Assembly: GCA_029210945.1 (NCBI GenBank)
Contig: JARGGH010000011.1
Location: 19,213 to 83,212, forward strand
DNA length: 64,000 nt
Source: Anaerolineales bacterium
GTDB lineage: Bacteria; Chloroflexota; Anaerolineae; Anaerolineales; E44-bin32
Direction of reading: 5' to 3'
Of the stretch, positions 55,642-64,000 are shown piece after piece. The translations under genes were made by a program, and so were the position numbers. The notes beneath the pieces are model-generated. The model ran no database searches, had not been told where the DNA came from, and saw only the letters and a program-made list of their open reading frames with translations. Numbering within the stretch: position 1 is the first letter of the stretch; each line of letters starts with the position of its first letter.

Positions 55642-56038
55642 GAATTTCACCTCGATCAGGTCTGGCTTGAGATACCCAGCAAGCATACCCCAGGAGGCAG
55701 CAATCTGTAGCCTGATATCCTTCCGGTCCCTGGAGGTAAGGAAGGCGGGAATGATTTGAGTGTCAGGGATTTGGCAATCAGGGATCAGGGACATAGTGTG
55801 CATACGGGGAAAACGGATGATGTAACCACAGGCTGAAACCCGTGGCTGCATTCTGGATGTCATTACGAGGCGCCGGAGGCGCCGTGGCAATCCCCACGGA
55901 CTCAGAATGGCAGGATCCATTCCCCGCATCCATCACGCGCAACCTCGGCCCTTCCCTTGTCACTCGGCACCTTTGTTTCATCGCAGCAGAGGCTGAAGCC
56001 CATCGGGACCGATTCCCGATCCCTTTTAAAACAACAAA
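55642..56038. repeat. intergenic region with several dispersed-repeat-like strings
   Basis: No convincing gene. Strings seen: GTCAGGGATTTGGCAATCAG followed by GGATCAGGG (55759-55787), like those at 29100 and 43385; CATTACGAGGCGCCGGAGGC then GCCGTGGCAATCCCC (55861-55895), of the widespread 'TCATTGCGAGG..GGCAATC' type; and two GGCTGAAxCCC units (about 55831 and 55991). These look like the remains of small mobile or REP-like repeats. Confidence 0.5.
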
Positions 56039-56056
56039 CCCGCCCACAGGGGCGGG
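56039..56056 (-). terminator. terminator of the secreted repeat protein gene
   Basis: Minus strand: CCCGCCC/GGGCGGG arms with a 4-nt loop followed by TTTGTTGTTTT, about 30 nt after the stop at 56084. Confidence 0.9.
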
Positions 56057-56083
56057 CCCGAACACAAACCACCTTCTCCTACC

Positions 56084-57007
56084 CTACCACCACACCCTGA
56101 AAGAATCGCGCGTCGAGGTGAGCACCGTTCCGGAAGAGATGAAGAACTCCAGCTCGACCTGATCGCCAGGTTCGAGGCCATCGAGGTCAATATCCAGCTG
56201 GCTGACGCCATCGAGATCCGTCGGCAGCATTGTGAGCGTGCGTGTCTCGCCCGGGTAATTCACGACCAGCGTGACCGCCGCTGATGAAACCGGCAGTAGG
56301 TTCTGATCTCTCACGACGACATATACGCGCTGCGTATCCGTCGTGCTCACGACCGCCTTCTTGACGGCCGACTTGGGATGCAGGTCGACGATTTCATAGG
56401 CCAGCGCGTTGCTCGGCGGTTTAGGCCGCAGCAGATCGCGGTCGTAGCCCATACGCTCGAAATGCACCCGCCCTAAAGGCGCGACCTGCACCTTGCTGCC
56501 CTGCGGGTTCTCCGGATACCAGTCCAGTCGAAAACCCTGGAAATACTGCACTAGCCGGTCGTTCTCAACCGTGAATTCCGAGACCGGGTAGCCGAACAGC
56601 GCCGGACCGCCGTGCTGTTCGTAGAATTCAAGGAACATGAAACACACGTTGTGGCCCGTGAGCGCATAATACTCACAGTCGGAGTTCGAGCCGATCGCCA
56701 TCGGGTCGGCCAGGTCCAGGGCGCGGTCGCCGACAAACAGCACGCCAAGCTCCTTCAAGCGCACCTGCATCATCTCGGTTTCAGGATCGGGGTAGAGCTC
56801 TAGCCGGCTGTTCTGGGTGTACTGCACGACCAGGCCGGACCAGTAATCGATGAACGCGTCCGTGATGGGGTAGCCGAGGATTTCCAAACCGCCGTGCTGG
56901 TTAAAGTACGGCATGAACTCGCCATCTAACGTATGGCCAGTTTCGGAGAAATAACGGCCAGACCCTTCCTGGGCAACCGCCGGGATGGCGAACGCCAGGA
57001 CGAGCAA
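56084..57007 (-). CDS. secreted protein with two 'HGG..(I/L)(F/L)GYP' repeats
   Basis: At least 307 aa. Two repeats of a Chloroflexota-typical unit: FNQHGGLEILGYPITDAFID ... VVQYTQNSRLELYPD and YEQHGGPALFGYPVSEF ... LVQYFQGFRLDWYPE, followed by a beta-rich C-terminal domain of extracellular type (VVVRDQNLLPVSSAAVTLVV). The unit recalls LGFP-like cell-wall repeats. The usual start codons allow only TTG 57007, which cuts the signal peptide short; an ATC at 57049 with a good ribosome site would restore a full signal peptide with an Arg-rich head. A strong terminator follows the gene. Confidence 0.8.
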   Translation of the reverse strand: MLVLAFAIPAVAQEGSGRYFSETGHTLDGEFMPYFNQHGGLEILGYPITDAFIDYWSGLVVQYTQNSRLELYPDPETEMMQVRLKELGVLFVGDRALDLADPMAIGSNSDCEYYALTGHNVCFMFLEFYEQHGGPALFGYPVSEFTVENDRLVQYFQGFRLDWYPENPQGSKVQVAPLGRVHFERMGYDRDLLRPKPPSNALAYEIVDLHPKSAVKKAVVSTTDTQRVYVVVRDQNLLPVSSAAVTLVVNYPGETRTLTMLPTDLDGVSQLDIDLDGLEPGDQVELEFFISSGTVLTSTRDSFRVWW

Positions 57008-57130
57008 GAAGACGGCCGTATAGGGTAGGACGCGGCGGATCCTACGGATGGAGGAACTCCCTTTCGGCTATACGAACCGACCCCAGCATAGAGGCCTTTG
57101 TCGATTCGTGCAACAGGACCAGGGTACTAT

Positions 57131-58048
57131 TCAATCGGTTTCGCCCTGACGCATGCGCAGGTAGGAATCGTAGCGTTCAGGCATAATCTTGCCGTTTTTG
57201 ACTGCTTCAATCACCGCACAGCCGGGCTCATGCATGTGTGTGCAGTCGCTGAATTCGCAATCGGGGACGAGCGGCCGGATCTCGGGGAAGTAGGCGTCCA
57301 ACTCTTCCGGCTCAATATCCCACAGGGCGAATGCCTTCAGCCCGGGTGTGTCGGCGACGTAGCCACCGCCCTCAACCGGGATCAGTTCAGGAACGACCGT
57401 CGTGTGACGACCTTTGCCGGTCGCCTGGCTGATGGCGCTCGTCCGGCCGCCGAGGTCCGGCTGTACCTGGTTCAAGAGGCTGGTCTTGCCGACGCCCGAG
57501 GGGCCGGCCAGCAGTGAAATCTTATCCTTCAGCAAATTGCGAAGCTCACGCACGCCTTTGCCCGTGATGGCGGAGGTATAGATCACGCCGTAGCCGAGAT
57601 CACGGTAGGGTTCGAACTCCTCTTTCGCGCTGCGCGTTACCACAAGGTCAATCTTGTTGGCGCAGATCACGGCAGGGATATCCTCACGCTCCGCCACGAC
57701 CAGCAGCCGGTCCAGCATGCGGAAATTCGGGTCAGGTTCGGCGCAGGAGAAGACGAACACCGCCTGGTCCGGGTTGGCCACCAACACCTGCTCGATGTCC
57801 GGCCGGCCCGGCGCGCTGCGCGAGAGCACGCGTTCACGCTCCTTGATCTCCTCGATCGCGCCCATGCCATCTTCGAGTTTGCGGACGAGCACACGGTCGC
57901 CCAGCGCGGCCGCGTCGCTCTCCATCGGGTCTTTCGTCAGCCGGCCGCGCAGCCGCGAGGTGATCATGCCCTGCTCCGTTTCGACCTCGAAAAGTCCCGA
58001 CTGGGCTTTAACGATCAAACCTTCCAGCAAACGTGAATCCTCGGTCAT
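57131..58048 (-). CDS. rsgA: ribosome small subunit-dependent GTPase A (RsgA)
   Basis: 305 aa. OB-fold N-terminus (LIVKAQSGLFEVETEQG), circularly permuted GTPase with NKIDLV (G4) first, GPSGVGKTSLLN (G1) and DTPG (G3), then a zinc site with CEFSDC-x3-H and Cys. It helps late 30S subunit maturation. Start ATG 58048 lies 1 nt behind the stop of the PBP gene; the frame runs on upstream but overlaps that gene. Confidence 0.96.
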   Translation of the reverse strand: MTEDSRLLEGLIVKAQSGLFEVETEQGMITSRLRGRLTKDPMESDAAALGDRVLVRKLEDGMGAIEEIKERERVLSRSAPGRPDIEQVLVANPDQAVFVFSCAEPDPNFRMLDRLLVVAEREDIPAVICANKIDLVVTRSAKEEFEPYRDLGYGVIYTSAITGKGVRELRNLLKDKISLLAGPSGVGKTSLLNQVQPDLGGRTSAISQATGKGRHTTVVPELIPVEGGGYVADTPGLKAFALWDIEPEELDAYFPEIRPLVPDCEFSDCTHMHEPGCAVIEAVKNGKIMPERYDSYLRMRQGETD

Positions 58049-58049
58049 G

Positions 58050-60338
58050 CTATGGCTCCGGCGTCCCGTTCTCATCACCATCTTCCGGTTCAGGCGTGGC
58101 GCGAACCCATAAACGCGACTCCCACGGGAAGGGTGTGCGCGGTCCCCCTCGGAAGTACGTCTCCATGATGCGGCGGAAGATCGGTGCCGCCCAATCGGAG
58201 CCCTCGCCGATGTTCTCGATCATCACCACGACAGCGATGTCGGGTAGATCTTCGCGTTCTTCATACGAGTAGCCGCCAAACCATGCATGCGGCTCGGCAA
58301 TCCCCGTCGTGCTGGCTGTGCCGGTTTTGCCCGCAACGTTGAGATTCAATCCCAGCATTTTCCGGTAAGCAGTGCCGCGCTCGTTCTTAACTACCATCAC
58401 CATCGCTTCCTGAAGGGCCGTAAGCGTCTCGGGACTTATGGGTAGCTCACCCTGCACCTCAGGTACGAACTCTTGCAGCACATCACCCTCAGCGTTCTCG
58501 ATCCTGTTGACCAGCTGAGGCCGGTATAGTGTTCCGCCGTTCCCAATGGCCGCGATGTAGCGGGCCACCTGAACCGGGGTCACTTCGAGAAAATTTTGAC
58601 CAATGGCTAGCTGGACAGGATCACGGTCGTTCCACTGTTCCCCTAAACGTTCAAGCTTGGTCTCGGGGCTGGGAACTGTGCCGGCCTCATCCCCGATTTC
58701 GACTCCGGTCGGCGAGCCCAGACCGAAACCCGCGGCCATGTCCGAGATAGCGCTCTCGAGATCGTTCAGGTAGAGCGTCAAACCGATGTGATAAAACCAC
58801 GGGTTGCACGAGCGCATCAACCCGCCCTGCAGTGTCAGATCGCCAGAAGGTGGCAGCTCGCGATCCTTCGTCCAGTCATCAAGAACGTATCCGGCCTCGT
58901 TCCAATCGCTCCCACAATAGTAAACCGTATCGGGCTCAAACAGCCCGCTCTCGAGAGCAGCTGCCATGGTGACAATCTTGAAAACAGACCCGGGAGGGTA
59001 AAGGCCCTGCACAGCCCGGTTGACGTAGGGCTGGCTGGCCTGCCCGAGCATCTGCAGCGTCTCCTCGCGCAGGTTCGGGTTGCCGCCTACAAACAGGTTG
59101 GGGTCGAACGCCGGGGACGATGCCATCGCCAGGACCGCGCCCGTATCGCGCTCCAGCACGACGATTGAGCCGGCAAAACCTTCCAGCGAACGCTGGGCGA
59201 TGGCCTGCAGTTCACGATTGAGGTTGGTGTAAACCGCGTAAGGCGGCTCCGATTCGCGGCTGGCCAGGCGCTCCAGGTACTCACCCTCTGGACCCAGAAG
59301 CGAAAGCGTGCCACCGGGGAGACCGCGCAGCTGATCTTCAAATGCGGCCTCGATGCCGGATCGGCCGATATACTCATCGCCGGCGTAGCCCTGTGCGCGG
59401 CGGTCATCGAGCTCGCTTTCCTGGATCTGGCTCACGTAGCCTACGGCGTGCGGGCTGGCCGCGCCGCCAAAGGGGGTCAATCCGCTGCCGTAATAATAGC
59501 GCGTGCTGTAGGTCACTGCCTTCACCCCCCCCAGCGAATTCAACAAACCCGACACGGAGCGGTAATCCTCATACGGCACGACGCCCAGCGGGATGAAGAA
59601 ATTCGTGCCCCTGACGCGATCATAGCGATCGATGATTGGATCCGTCGAGGCCAGGCCAAACAACCGCCGCAGCGTGGAGAGCATCGTCTCCTCGGTGTCC
59701 TCGTCGCCGATCTCGTTCGGCACCAGCCAAAGCGAAGCCACGTTGGGTTGGTCGGCAGTCGCTTCCGAGGCGAATGCGTCGCCGCTGCGGTCATAGATGT
59801 TGGCTCGCGTGGGTGTGATTGTCGTCAGGCTCAGCTGGCGCCCTTCGGCGAGTTCTGGCAGGATCGCCGCCTCGGTCCAGGCGATGCCCCAGGCTTTGCC
59901 ATGGTCACGCGTGAGATCGATGCGCGTATCGCGGGTAAGCTCGCCAACCACGGCGCTGTCGAGCGTCACGCGATAGCGCACCTCGGCTCGCTTCGCGCTC
60001 ATAATCAGCGACGAGACGATCTCGGCACGCACGCCGGTGAACGCCCCGCTGCGCATCAGCTCTTCATAGCGCTGAGTAAACTCCTCCTGGCTGAGGCCGT
60101 CACGGGTGAGCGGGCTGAGCAGCGCGTACATCCTGCCGTAATCGCCTGCTTCCCAGACATCGAGGAACTCTCTTGCCGCCTGATCGGGATCAGGCGCCGC
60201 TTCCGTCGTCTGCACCGGATCAGGCAGACCGGCTGTGCCGGTAGGCGCGGTGGGTTGTGCACCGTTGCCTGCGCAGCCCGTCACCAGCAAGGCGCTAACA
60301 AGAAGTGCGTAGAGCACGCTAGTCAGGAAGCGTCTCAC
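58050..60338 (-). CDS. class B penicillin-binding protein (peptidoglycan transpeptidase, MecA_N-type)
   Basis: 762 aa lipoprotein-like PBP. Lipobox VTGC near residue 22, NTF2-like MecA_N domain (about 45-170), PBP dimerisation domain, then transpeptidase with S451-VFK, S510-CN and K671-TG motifs all intact. It cross-links peptidoglycan outside the membrane. The C-terminal tail is Glu/Pro/Gly-rich. It is transcribed with maf upstream (4-nt overlap) and rsgA downstream. Confidence 0.95.
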   Translation of the reverse strand: MRRFLTSVLYALLVSALLVTGCAGNGAQPTAPTGTAGLPDPVQTTEAAPDPDQAAREFLDVWEAGDYGRMYALLSPLTRDGLSQEEFTQRYEELMRSGAFTGVRAEIVSSLIMSAKRAEVRYRVTLDSAVVGELTRDTRIDLTRDHGKAWGIAWTEAAILPELAEGRQLSLTTITPTRANIYDRSGDAFASEATADQPNVASLWLVPNEIGDEDTEETMLSTLRRLFGLASTDPIIDRYDRVRGTNFFIPLGVVPYEDYRSVSGLLNSLGGVKAVTYSTRYYYGSGLTPFGGAASPHAVGYVSQIQESELDDRRAQGYAGDEYIGRSGIEAAFEDQLRGLPGGTLSLLGPEGEYLERLASRESEPPYAVYTNLNRELQAIAQRSLEGFAGSIVVLERDTGAVLAMASSPAFDPNLFVGGNPNLREETLQMLGQASQPYVNRAVQGLYPPGSVFKIVTMAAALESGLFEPDTVYYCGSDWNEAGYVLDDWTKDRELPPSGDLTLQGGLMRSCNPWFYHIGLTLYLNDLESAISDMAAGFGLGSPTGVEIGDEAGTVPSPETKLERLGEQWNDRDPVQLAIGQNFLEVTPVQVARYIAAIGNGGTLYRPQLVNRIENAEGDVLQEFVPEVQGELPISPETLTALQEAMVMVVKNERGTAYRKMLGLNLNVAGKTGTASTTGIAEPHAWFGGYSYEEREDLPDIAVVVMIENIGEGSDWAAPIFRRIMETYFRGGPRTPFPWESRLWVRATPEPEDGDENGTPEP

Positions 60339-61021
60339 GTCTCATCCCTCAAGATCTGTGTGTACACGTCACAATCATACCCTGTATGTTCCCGGCAGAG
60401 CGAGGGGACATCGAAAACCGGTTCGTGTCCCACCTGTCTCATCGCGCGCACCACATGGCACACAGGCAGGCCAACCACGTTGGCATAACAGCCCGACATC
60501 TCGTCAATTTCAACGGGCAGAAAAGATCCATCCTGGATTCCGTACGCGCCGGCTTTATCCAGCGGAGAACCCGATCGCACGTACGCGCCCACCTCATCCT
60601 CGCTGTAATCCCGCATAGGAACGTCCGTCGTGCAGGCGTCGAGATGAATTTCACCTGAGCCGGGATTGACCAGCGCGATCCCAGTGTGGACCTGGTGGGG
60701 TTTGCCCCGCAACTTGAGCAGCATATCGTGCGCCTCTCCGGAGGAGGCGGGCTTGCCCAGGATCTCACCCTCACTCTCGACAACCGTGTCGGCGGCAAGA
60801 ATGATCACACTATGATTACCAAATTGGTCCGCCGCCTCAGTCACTTTCGTGCGCGCGAGCCGTCGTGCAAGCGTCAATCCGTCTTCGCCGGGGAACTCGA
60901 GTTCATCCACATCAACCGGCCTCACCTCAACCCGCCAGCCTGTGAACGCGATCAACTCGCTGCGGCGCGGCGATCCTGAAGCCAGGATCAGTTTGGGGTC
61001 GCCCGGGGCGCTCTTCGGCAT
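60335..61021 (-). CDS. maf: Maf family nucleoside-triphosphate pyrophosphatase
   Basis: 228 aa. The family signature LILASGSPRRSELIAFTG stands at the start; ADTVVESEGEILGKP, VHTGIALVN and DKAGAYGIQDGSFLPVEIDE complete the active site. Maf proteins remove modified or canonical dTTP/UTP-type nucleotides. Slightly long, with a 25-residue C-terminal extension. It overlaps the PBP gene by 4 nt and follows slyD by 12 nt on the same strand. Confidence 0.95.
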   Translation of the reverse strand: MPKSAPGDPKLILASGSPRRSELIAFTGWRVEVRPVDVDELEFPGEDGLTLARRLARTKVTEAADQFGNHSVIILAADTVVESEGEILGKPASSGEAHDMLLKLRGKPHQVHTGIALVNPGSGEIHLDACTTDVPMRDYSEDEVGAYVRSGSPLDKAGAYGIQDGSFLPVEIDEMSGCYANVVGLPVCHVVRAMRQVGHEPVFDVPSLCREHTGYDCDVYTQILRDET

Positions 61022-61033
61022 CGGGACTCTGCG

Positions 61034-61534
61034 CTATTCGTGTGCTTCCGGATCGGCGTGGACGTGGCCATGGGTAATCTCTTCCTCCGTCGCCGGCCGC
61101 CGGTCGAGCACTTCGATCTCGAAGTCCAGCGTTTTCCCGGCCAGAGGATGGTTGAAATCGAGTAGTACCTTGTCCCCTTTGACCTGCGCAATCCGTCCGA
61201 TGATCACGTCGCCTTCATCATCGGACATCTCCAATTCGACCCCCTCTTCGAGCGGCACTTCCTGCGGCATATCCTTCTTCCGTACCGTCGCAAATGACTC
61301 TTCATCGACCTCGCCATAGGCAAGTTCAGGCCCCAGGTGCACGTGTCGGCGGTCGCCCACCTTCATGCCATAGAGCGCCTGCTCAAGGCCGGGGATTAAG
61401 AGCCCCTGACCGATCAGGAACTGGATCGGTTCCATGAACTCGCCCTCCGTCGAATCCCATATTTCATCGTCCACGGTGAGCGTGTAGTGGATCGTGACGA
61501 CGTCGTTCTCTTGAACGCGCTCTTCAGCGGCCAT
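61034..61534 (-). CDS. slyD: FKBP-type peptidyl-prolyl isomerase, SlyD-like
   Basis: 166 aa. FKBP domain with an inserted chaperone flap: VVTIHYTLTVDDE, LIPGLEQALYGMKVGDRRHV, ELAYGEVDEE, then FNHPLAGKTLDFEIEVLD. The C-terminal end is His-rich (THGHVHADPEAHE), a possible metal site as in SlyD. Start ATG 61534 has GAGGGA 7 nt upstream; an ATG five codons earlier has a weaker site. It leads the slyD-maf-pbp-rsgA run. Confidence 0.93.
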   Translation of the reverse strand: MAAEERVQENDVVTIHYTLTVDDEIWDSTEGEFMEPIQFLIGQGLLIPGLEQALYGMKVGDRRHVHLGPELAYGEVDEESFATVRKKDMPQEVPLEEGVELEMSDDEGDVIIGRIAQVKGDKVLLDFNHPLAGKTLDFEIEVLDRRPATEEEITHGHVHADPEAHE

Positions 61535-61643
61535 GCTCGCTTCCCTCATCTTTCTTCAATCCGGCGGATTCTATCACACCGCGATAACCGCCCCTCCGGG
61601 ACATGCAGCCGCCGATCAGGTGCATCCAGCCCGCCGCGCGCGA

Positions 61644-61652
61644 TGGTAGAAT
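61644..61652 (+). promoter_or_regulatory. rarA extended -10 (leaderless transcript)
   Basis: TGG-TAGAAT ends 7 nt before the rarA start codon. No clear -35 and no ribosome site, as expected for a leaderless mRNA. Confidence 0.55.
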
Positions 61653-61659
61653 GGTCAAC

Positions 61660-63084
61660 ATGGACCTTTTCGATCACGCCATGCAGGACCGTCTGAAGCG
61701 TGAAGCGCCTCTGGCAGCCCGCATGCGCCCCCGCACCCTCGACGAGTTCGAGGGTCAGGAAGAGATCGTGGGCGAGGGCAGGCTGCTGCGGCGCGCCATC
61801 CAGGCCGACCGACTTTTCGCCTCAATCATCCTCTGGGGCCCACCCGGGACGGGAAAGACGACATTGGCGATGATCATCGCCAACACGACCCAGTCCCATT
61901 TCGAGACGATCTCCGCCGTCCTGGCAGGCAAGCCTGAACTGCGCCAGGTAATCAAGGCGGCGCGCGAACGCCGCAAGCTCTACCAGAAGCGCACAATCCT
62001 GTTCGTGGACGAGGTCCACCGCTGGAACAAGGCGCAGCAGGACGCGCTGCTCCCCCTTGTCGAGAATGGCACGATCACGCTGATCGGCGCCACGACTGAA
62101 AATCCGTACTTCGAGGTCATCGGCGCGCTGGTATCGCGTTCGCGCGTCTTTCAACTGCGTCCGTTGGATGATGAGAATGTTCGCAAGATCATCCTCCACG
62201 CGCTCGAGGATGACGAGCGCGGGTTCGGGACACGCCAGGTTGAACTGGATGACGGGGCGATGGAGCACTTTGTGCGCGTCGCCGGGGGCGACGCCCGCAA
62301 CGCGCTGAACGCCCTCGAGCTGGCGGTCGAAACGACGCCTCCCTCGGAGGACGGACGCATACGCATTACGTTGTCTGTGGCTCAGGAATCGATCCAGCGC
62401 AGGGCCGTCCTGTATGACAAAGATGGCGACGCCCATTACGACACGATCTCGGCCTTTATCAAATCGATCCGCGGCTCGGATCCCGATGCTGCGCTCTACT
62501 GGCTCGCCAAGATGCTCTACGCCGGCGAGGACCCGCGCTTTATCATCCGCCGGCTGCTGATCCTCGCCTCGGAGGACATCGGCCTTGCCGACCCGCTGGG
62601 GCTTGTCGTCGCGGCTGCCGCGCTGCAATCATTTGAGTTTATCGGCCTACCCGAAGGCGTGTACCCGATCGTCGAGGCGACGCTCTATCTGGCGACAGCA
62701 CCGAAGAGCAACACGACGAGCGCCTATTTCAAGGCCTACCGGCTGCTTGAAGAACAGGGCATCATCGAAGTCCCCGGACATCTCAAAGACGCCAACCGGG
62801 ATGCCAGAGCGCTCGGTCACGGCGAAGGGTACGAGTATCCGCACTCCCACCCCGAACACCACATCGGCCAGGGCTACCTGCCGGAGGCGCTCTGGGGAAC
62901 CTACTTCTACAACCCATCCAATCAAGGCTACGAGCGCCAGGTCGAAGCCCGCCTGGAGCGCTGGCGAGAAGCCCAGCGCAGAGCCCTCGAGATCGAAACG
63001 ACAACCGAGATCGTCGACCTGTCGGAAGATGAGATCGAAGCGCTCAAGCGCCAGCACCGTCAGCGGCGGGTGGGACCATCCTAG
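61660..63084 (+). CDS. rarA: replication-associated recombination protein A (RarA/MgsA) AAA ATPase
   Basis: 474 aa. Walker [10 protein letters not shown], Walker [19 protein letters not shown], sensor 'TTENPYFEV' and the C-terminal MgsA domain ([25 protein letters not shown]) identify RarA. It acts at stalled replication forks. Start ATG 61660 gives the normal N-terminus [20 protein letters not shown]; the frame is open 19 codons further. It has no ribosome site and lies just behind a -10 box. Confidence 0.95.
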   Translation: MDLFDHAMQDRLKREAPLAARMRPRTLDEFEGQEEIVGEGRLLRRAIQADRLFASIILWGPPGTGKTTLAMIIANTTQSHFETISAVLAGKPELRQVIKAARERRKLYQKRTILFVDEVHRWNKAQQDALLPLVENGTITLIGATTENPYFEVIGALVSRSRVFQLRPLDDENVRKIILHALEDDERGFGTRQVELDDGAMEHFVRVAGGDARNALNALELAVETTPPSEDGRIRITLSVAQESIQRRAVLYDKDGDAHYDTISAFIKSIRGSDPDAALYWLAKMLYAGEDPRFIIRRLLILASEDIGLADPLGLVVAAAALQSFEFIGLPEGVYPIVEATLYLATAPKSNTTSAYFKAYRLLEEQGIIEVPGHLKDANRDARALGHGEGYEYPHSHPEHHIGQGYLPEALWGTYFYNPSNQGYERQVEARLERWREAQRRALEIETTTEIVDLSEDEIEALKRQHRQRRVGPS

Positions 63085-63093
63085 GACAGTCTC

Positions 63094-63717
63094 ATGACTC
63101 TTATGTACTTGATCCGCCATGGTCACAACCAGTACGTCGAAAAAGGCAAGCTCGCCGGCCGCTCCCCGGGCGTGCACCTCGACGCCCGCGGCCAGGCTCA
63201 GGCCGAGAAACTCGCCGAGCTGCTCAGCGGGGCGAAACTGAAGGCGGTTTACGCCAGCCCGCTCGAGCGCACGATGGAGACGGCTGCACCGATCGCGGAG
63301 GCTGCCGGACGTGAAGTTATCGAGGTGGACGACCTTCTGGAGATGGACTACGGCAGCTGGCAGGGGCGATCGCTCAAGGCGCTGCGCCGCAGGAAATTGT
63401 GGTCCACTGTTCAACGTGCGCCCTCGCTGGCTCGCTTCCCCGGGGGCGAGTCGTTTCCGGAGGCCCAGGCGCGCATCATCGCCGGATTGGAACGCCTGCA
63501 GCGCAAACATCCCCAGAAGACTGCCGCCATCGCCTGTGTCTTCCACTCAGATCCGATCAAACTCGCGATCGCCCACTACATCGGCCTGCCACTGGATTTG
63601 TTCCAGCGCCTGGTCGTTGAACCAGCTTCCATCAACTTGCTTGTGGTCACTTCCGGGCAGGCGCGCCTGCTGCGCCTGAACGACACGCGCGCCACATGCG
63701 TAGACCCCTCCGGGTGA
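63094..63717 (+). CDS. histidine phosphatase family protein (phosphomutase-like, MSMEG_4193 type)
   Basis: 207 aa. Catalytic LIRHGHN at the N-terminus, ASPLERTMETA, LLEMDYGSWQGRSL and FHSDPIKLAIAHYIGLPLD, which carry the second arginine, glutamate and histidine. The last segment and the DUF3090 gene directly behind match the arrangement known from actinobacteria, where an MSMEG_4193-type phosphomutase-like protein accompanies DUF3090 and SCO1664 proteins. Substrate unknown. Confidence 0.9.
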   Translation: MTLMYLIRHGHNQYVEKGKLAGRSPGVHLDARGQAQAEKLAELLSGAKLKAVYASPLERTMETAAPIAEAAGREVIEVDDLLEMDYGSWQGRSLKALRRRKLWSTVQRAPSLARFPGGESFPEAQARIIAGLERLQRKHPQKTAAIACVFHSDPIKLAIAHYIGLPLDLFQRLVVEPASINLLVVTSGQARLLRLNDTRATCVDPSG

Positions 63718-63767
63718 TATACTTTTAATCTGGCATATTGAGATTACAAGCGGCAGCCGTCACCGTG

Positions 63768-64000
63768 ATGACATCAGAGCGCTACGAACTAAACCCCACA
63801 GACCGGATCACTACGGGGGCTATTGGCCCGCCGGGGAAACGCGTCTTTTACCTGCAGGGCCGCTCAGCGGACACGCTGGTCACGCTCATCGTCGAGAAAC
63901 AACAGATTCAATCGCTCGCCGTTGGCCTGGAACAGTTTCTGGATGACCTGCGCGATCGCTTGCCGGACTTACCTCCCGCCTCCGCGGATTACGACGAGGT
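63768..64000 (+). CDS. DUF3090 family protein, N-terminal part (cut by window end)
   Basis: 78 codons are visible: MTSERYELNPTDRITTGAIG, then PGKRVFYLQGRSADTLVTLI and EKQQIQSLAVGLEQFLDDL, matching the start of DUF3090 proteins. It lies 50 nt behind the histidine phosphatase and continues past base 64000. The function of DUF3090 is unknown; in actinobacteria it is linked by position with the phosphomutase-like gene. Confidence 0.85.
   Translation, partial: MTSERYELNPTDRITTGAIGPPGKRVFYLQGRSADTLVTLIVEKQQIQSLAVGLEQFLDDLRDRLPDLPPASADYDE

Overview
The window is bacterial chromosome of moderately high GC, most likely from a Chloroflexota bacterium of the Anaerolineae type. This is inferred from a Bacillus-like SOS box in front of lexA, LysM plus lamin-tail surface proteins, secreted proteins with 'HGG..(I/L)(F/L)GYP' repeats, FHA/PP2C membrane proteins and the DUF3090/phosphomutase-like pair. 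Species cannot be told from the sequence. No CRISPR array, prophage or insertion sequence was seen.

Bases 1-23742 form one co-directional accessory island for corrinoid-dependent one-carbon metabolism. It opens with a branched-chain-amino-acid-type ABC importer (livG end, livF, livH, livM). It then holds four different MttB-superfamily methyltransferases (3230, 9962, 12869, 18833), none with an in-frame amber codon. With them are two corrinoid proteins (9255, 11450), one pterin methyltransferase (7622), one [2Fe-2S]/ASKHA corrinoid activator (17200) and a DUF1638 protein (12112). A three-part FAD/[2Fe-2S] amine oxidase (4750-7561), two FCD-type GntR regulators and two paralogous hydantoinase-A-like ASKHA proteins (14518, 21763) complete the set, with a YbaK protein and an EamA exporter between MttB-D and the second HyuA-like gene. 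The likely reading is import of quaternary amines (betaines), methyl transfer from several substrates through corrinoid proteins to tetrahydrofolate, and flavin-dependent oxidation of the remaining N-methyl amine. The HyuA-like pair has no established role here and is the least explained part of the island.

Bases 23833-28681 (minus strand) carry small housekeeping genes: a membrane protein, a deazaflavin-dependent nitroreductase-like protein, a P-loop kinase-like protein, bacterioferritin, a class I/II aminotransferase and a primary-type sigma factor. Next is one complete rRNA operon on the minus strand (16S, tRNA-Ile, tRNA-Ala, 23S, 5S; 34326 to 28931) with two strong promoters, recognisable processing stems and a terminator. 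Behind it lie dnaX-ybaB-recR.

Bases 37540-49425 hold tatA, surface lipoproteins, a YacP-like NYN nuclease, a candidate structured small RNA (40047-40202), PP2C phosphatases, three tRNAs (CAT, Gly, Pro), lexA with an SOS box inside its promoter, xpt-guaA, and an FHA protein followed by a PP2C phosphatase. Bases 49498-64000 contain an EamA transporter, a BioF2/FemAB-like acyltransferase, a phosphatase-like membrane protein that has lost its catalytic residues, a CoaE-acetyltransferase-like fusion, a KGPDC/HPS-type decarboxylase, a secreted repeat protein, rsgA, a class B PBP, maf, slyD, rarA, a histidine phosphatase and the start of a DUF3090 gene.
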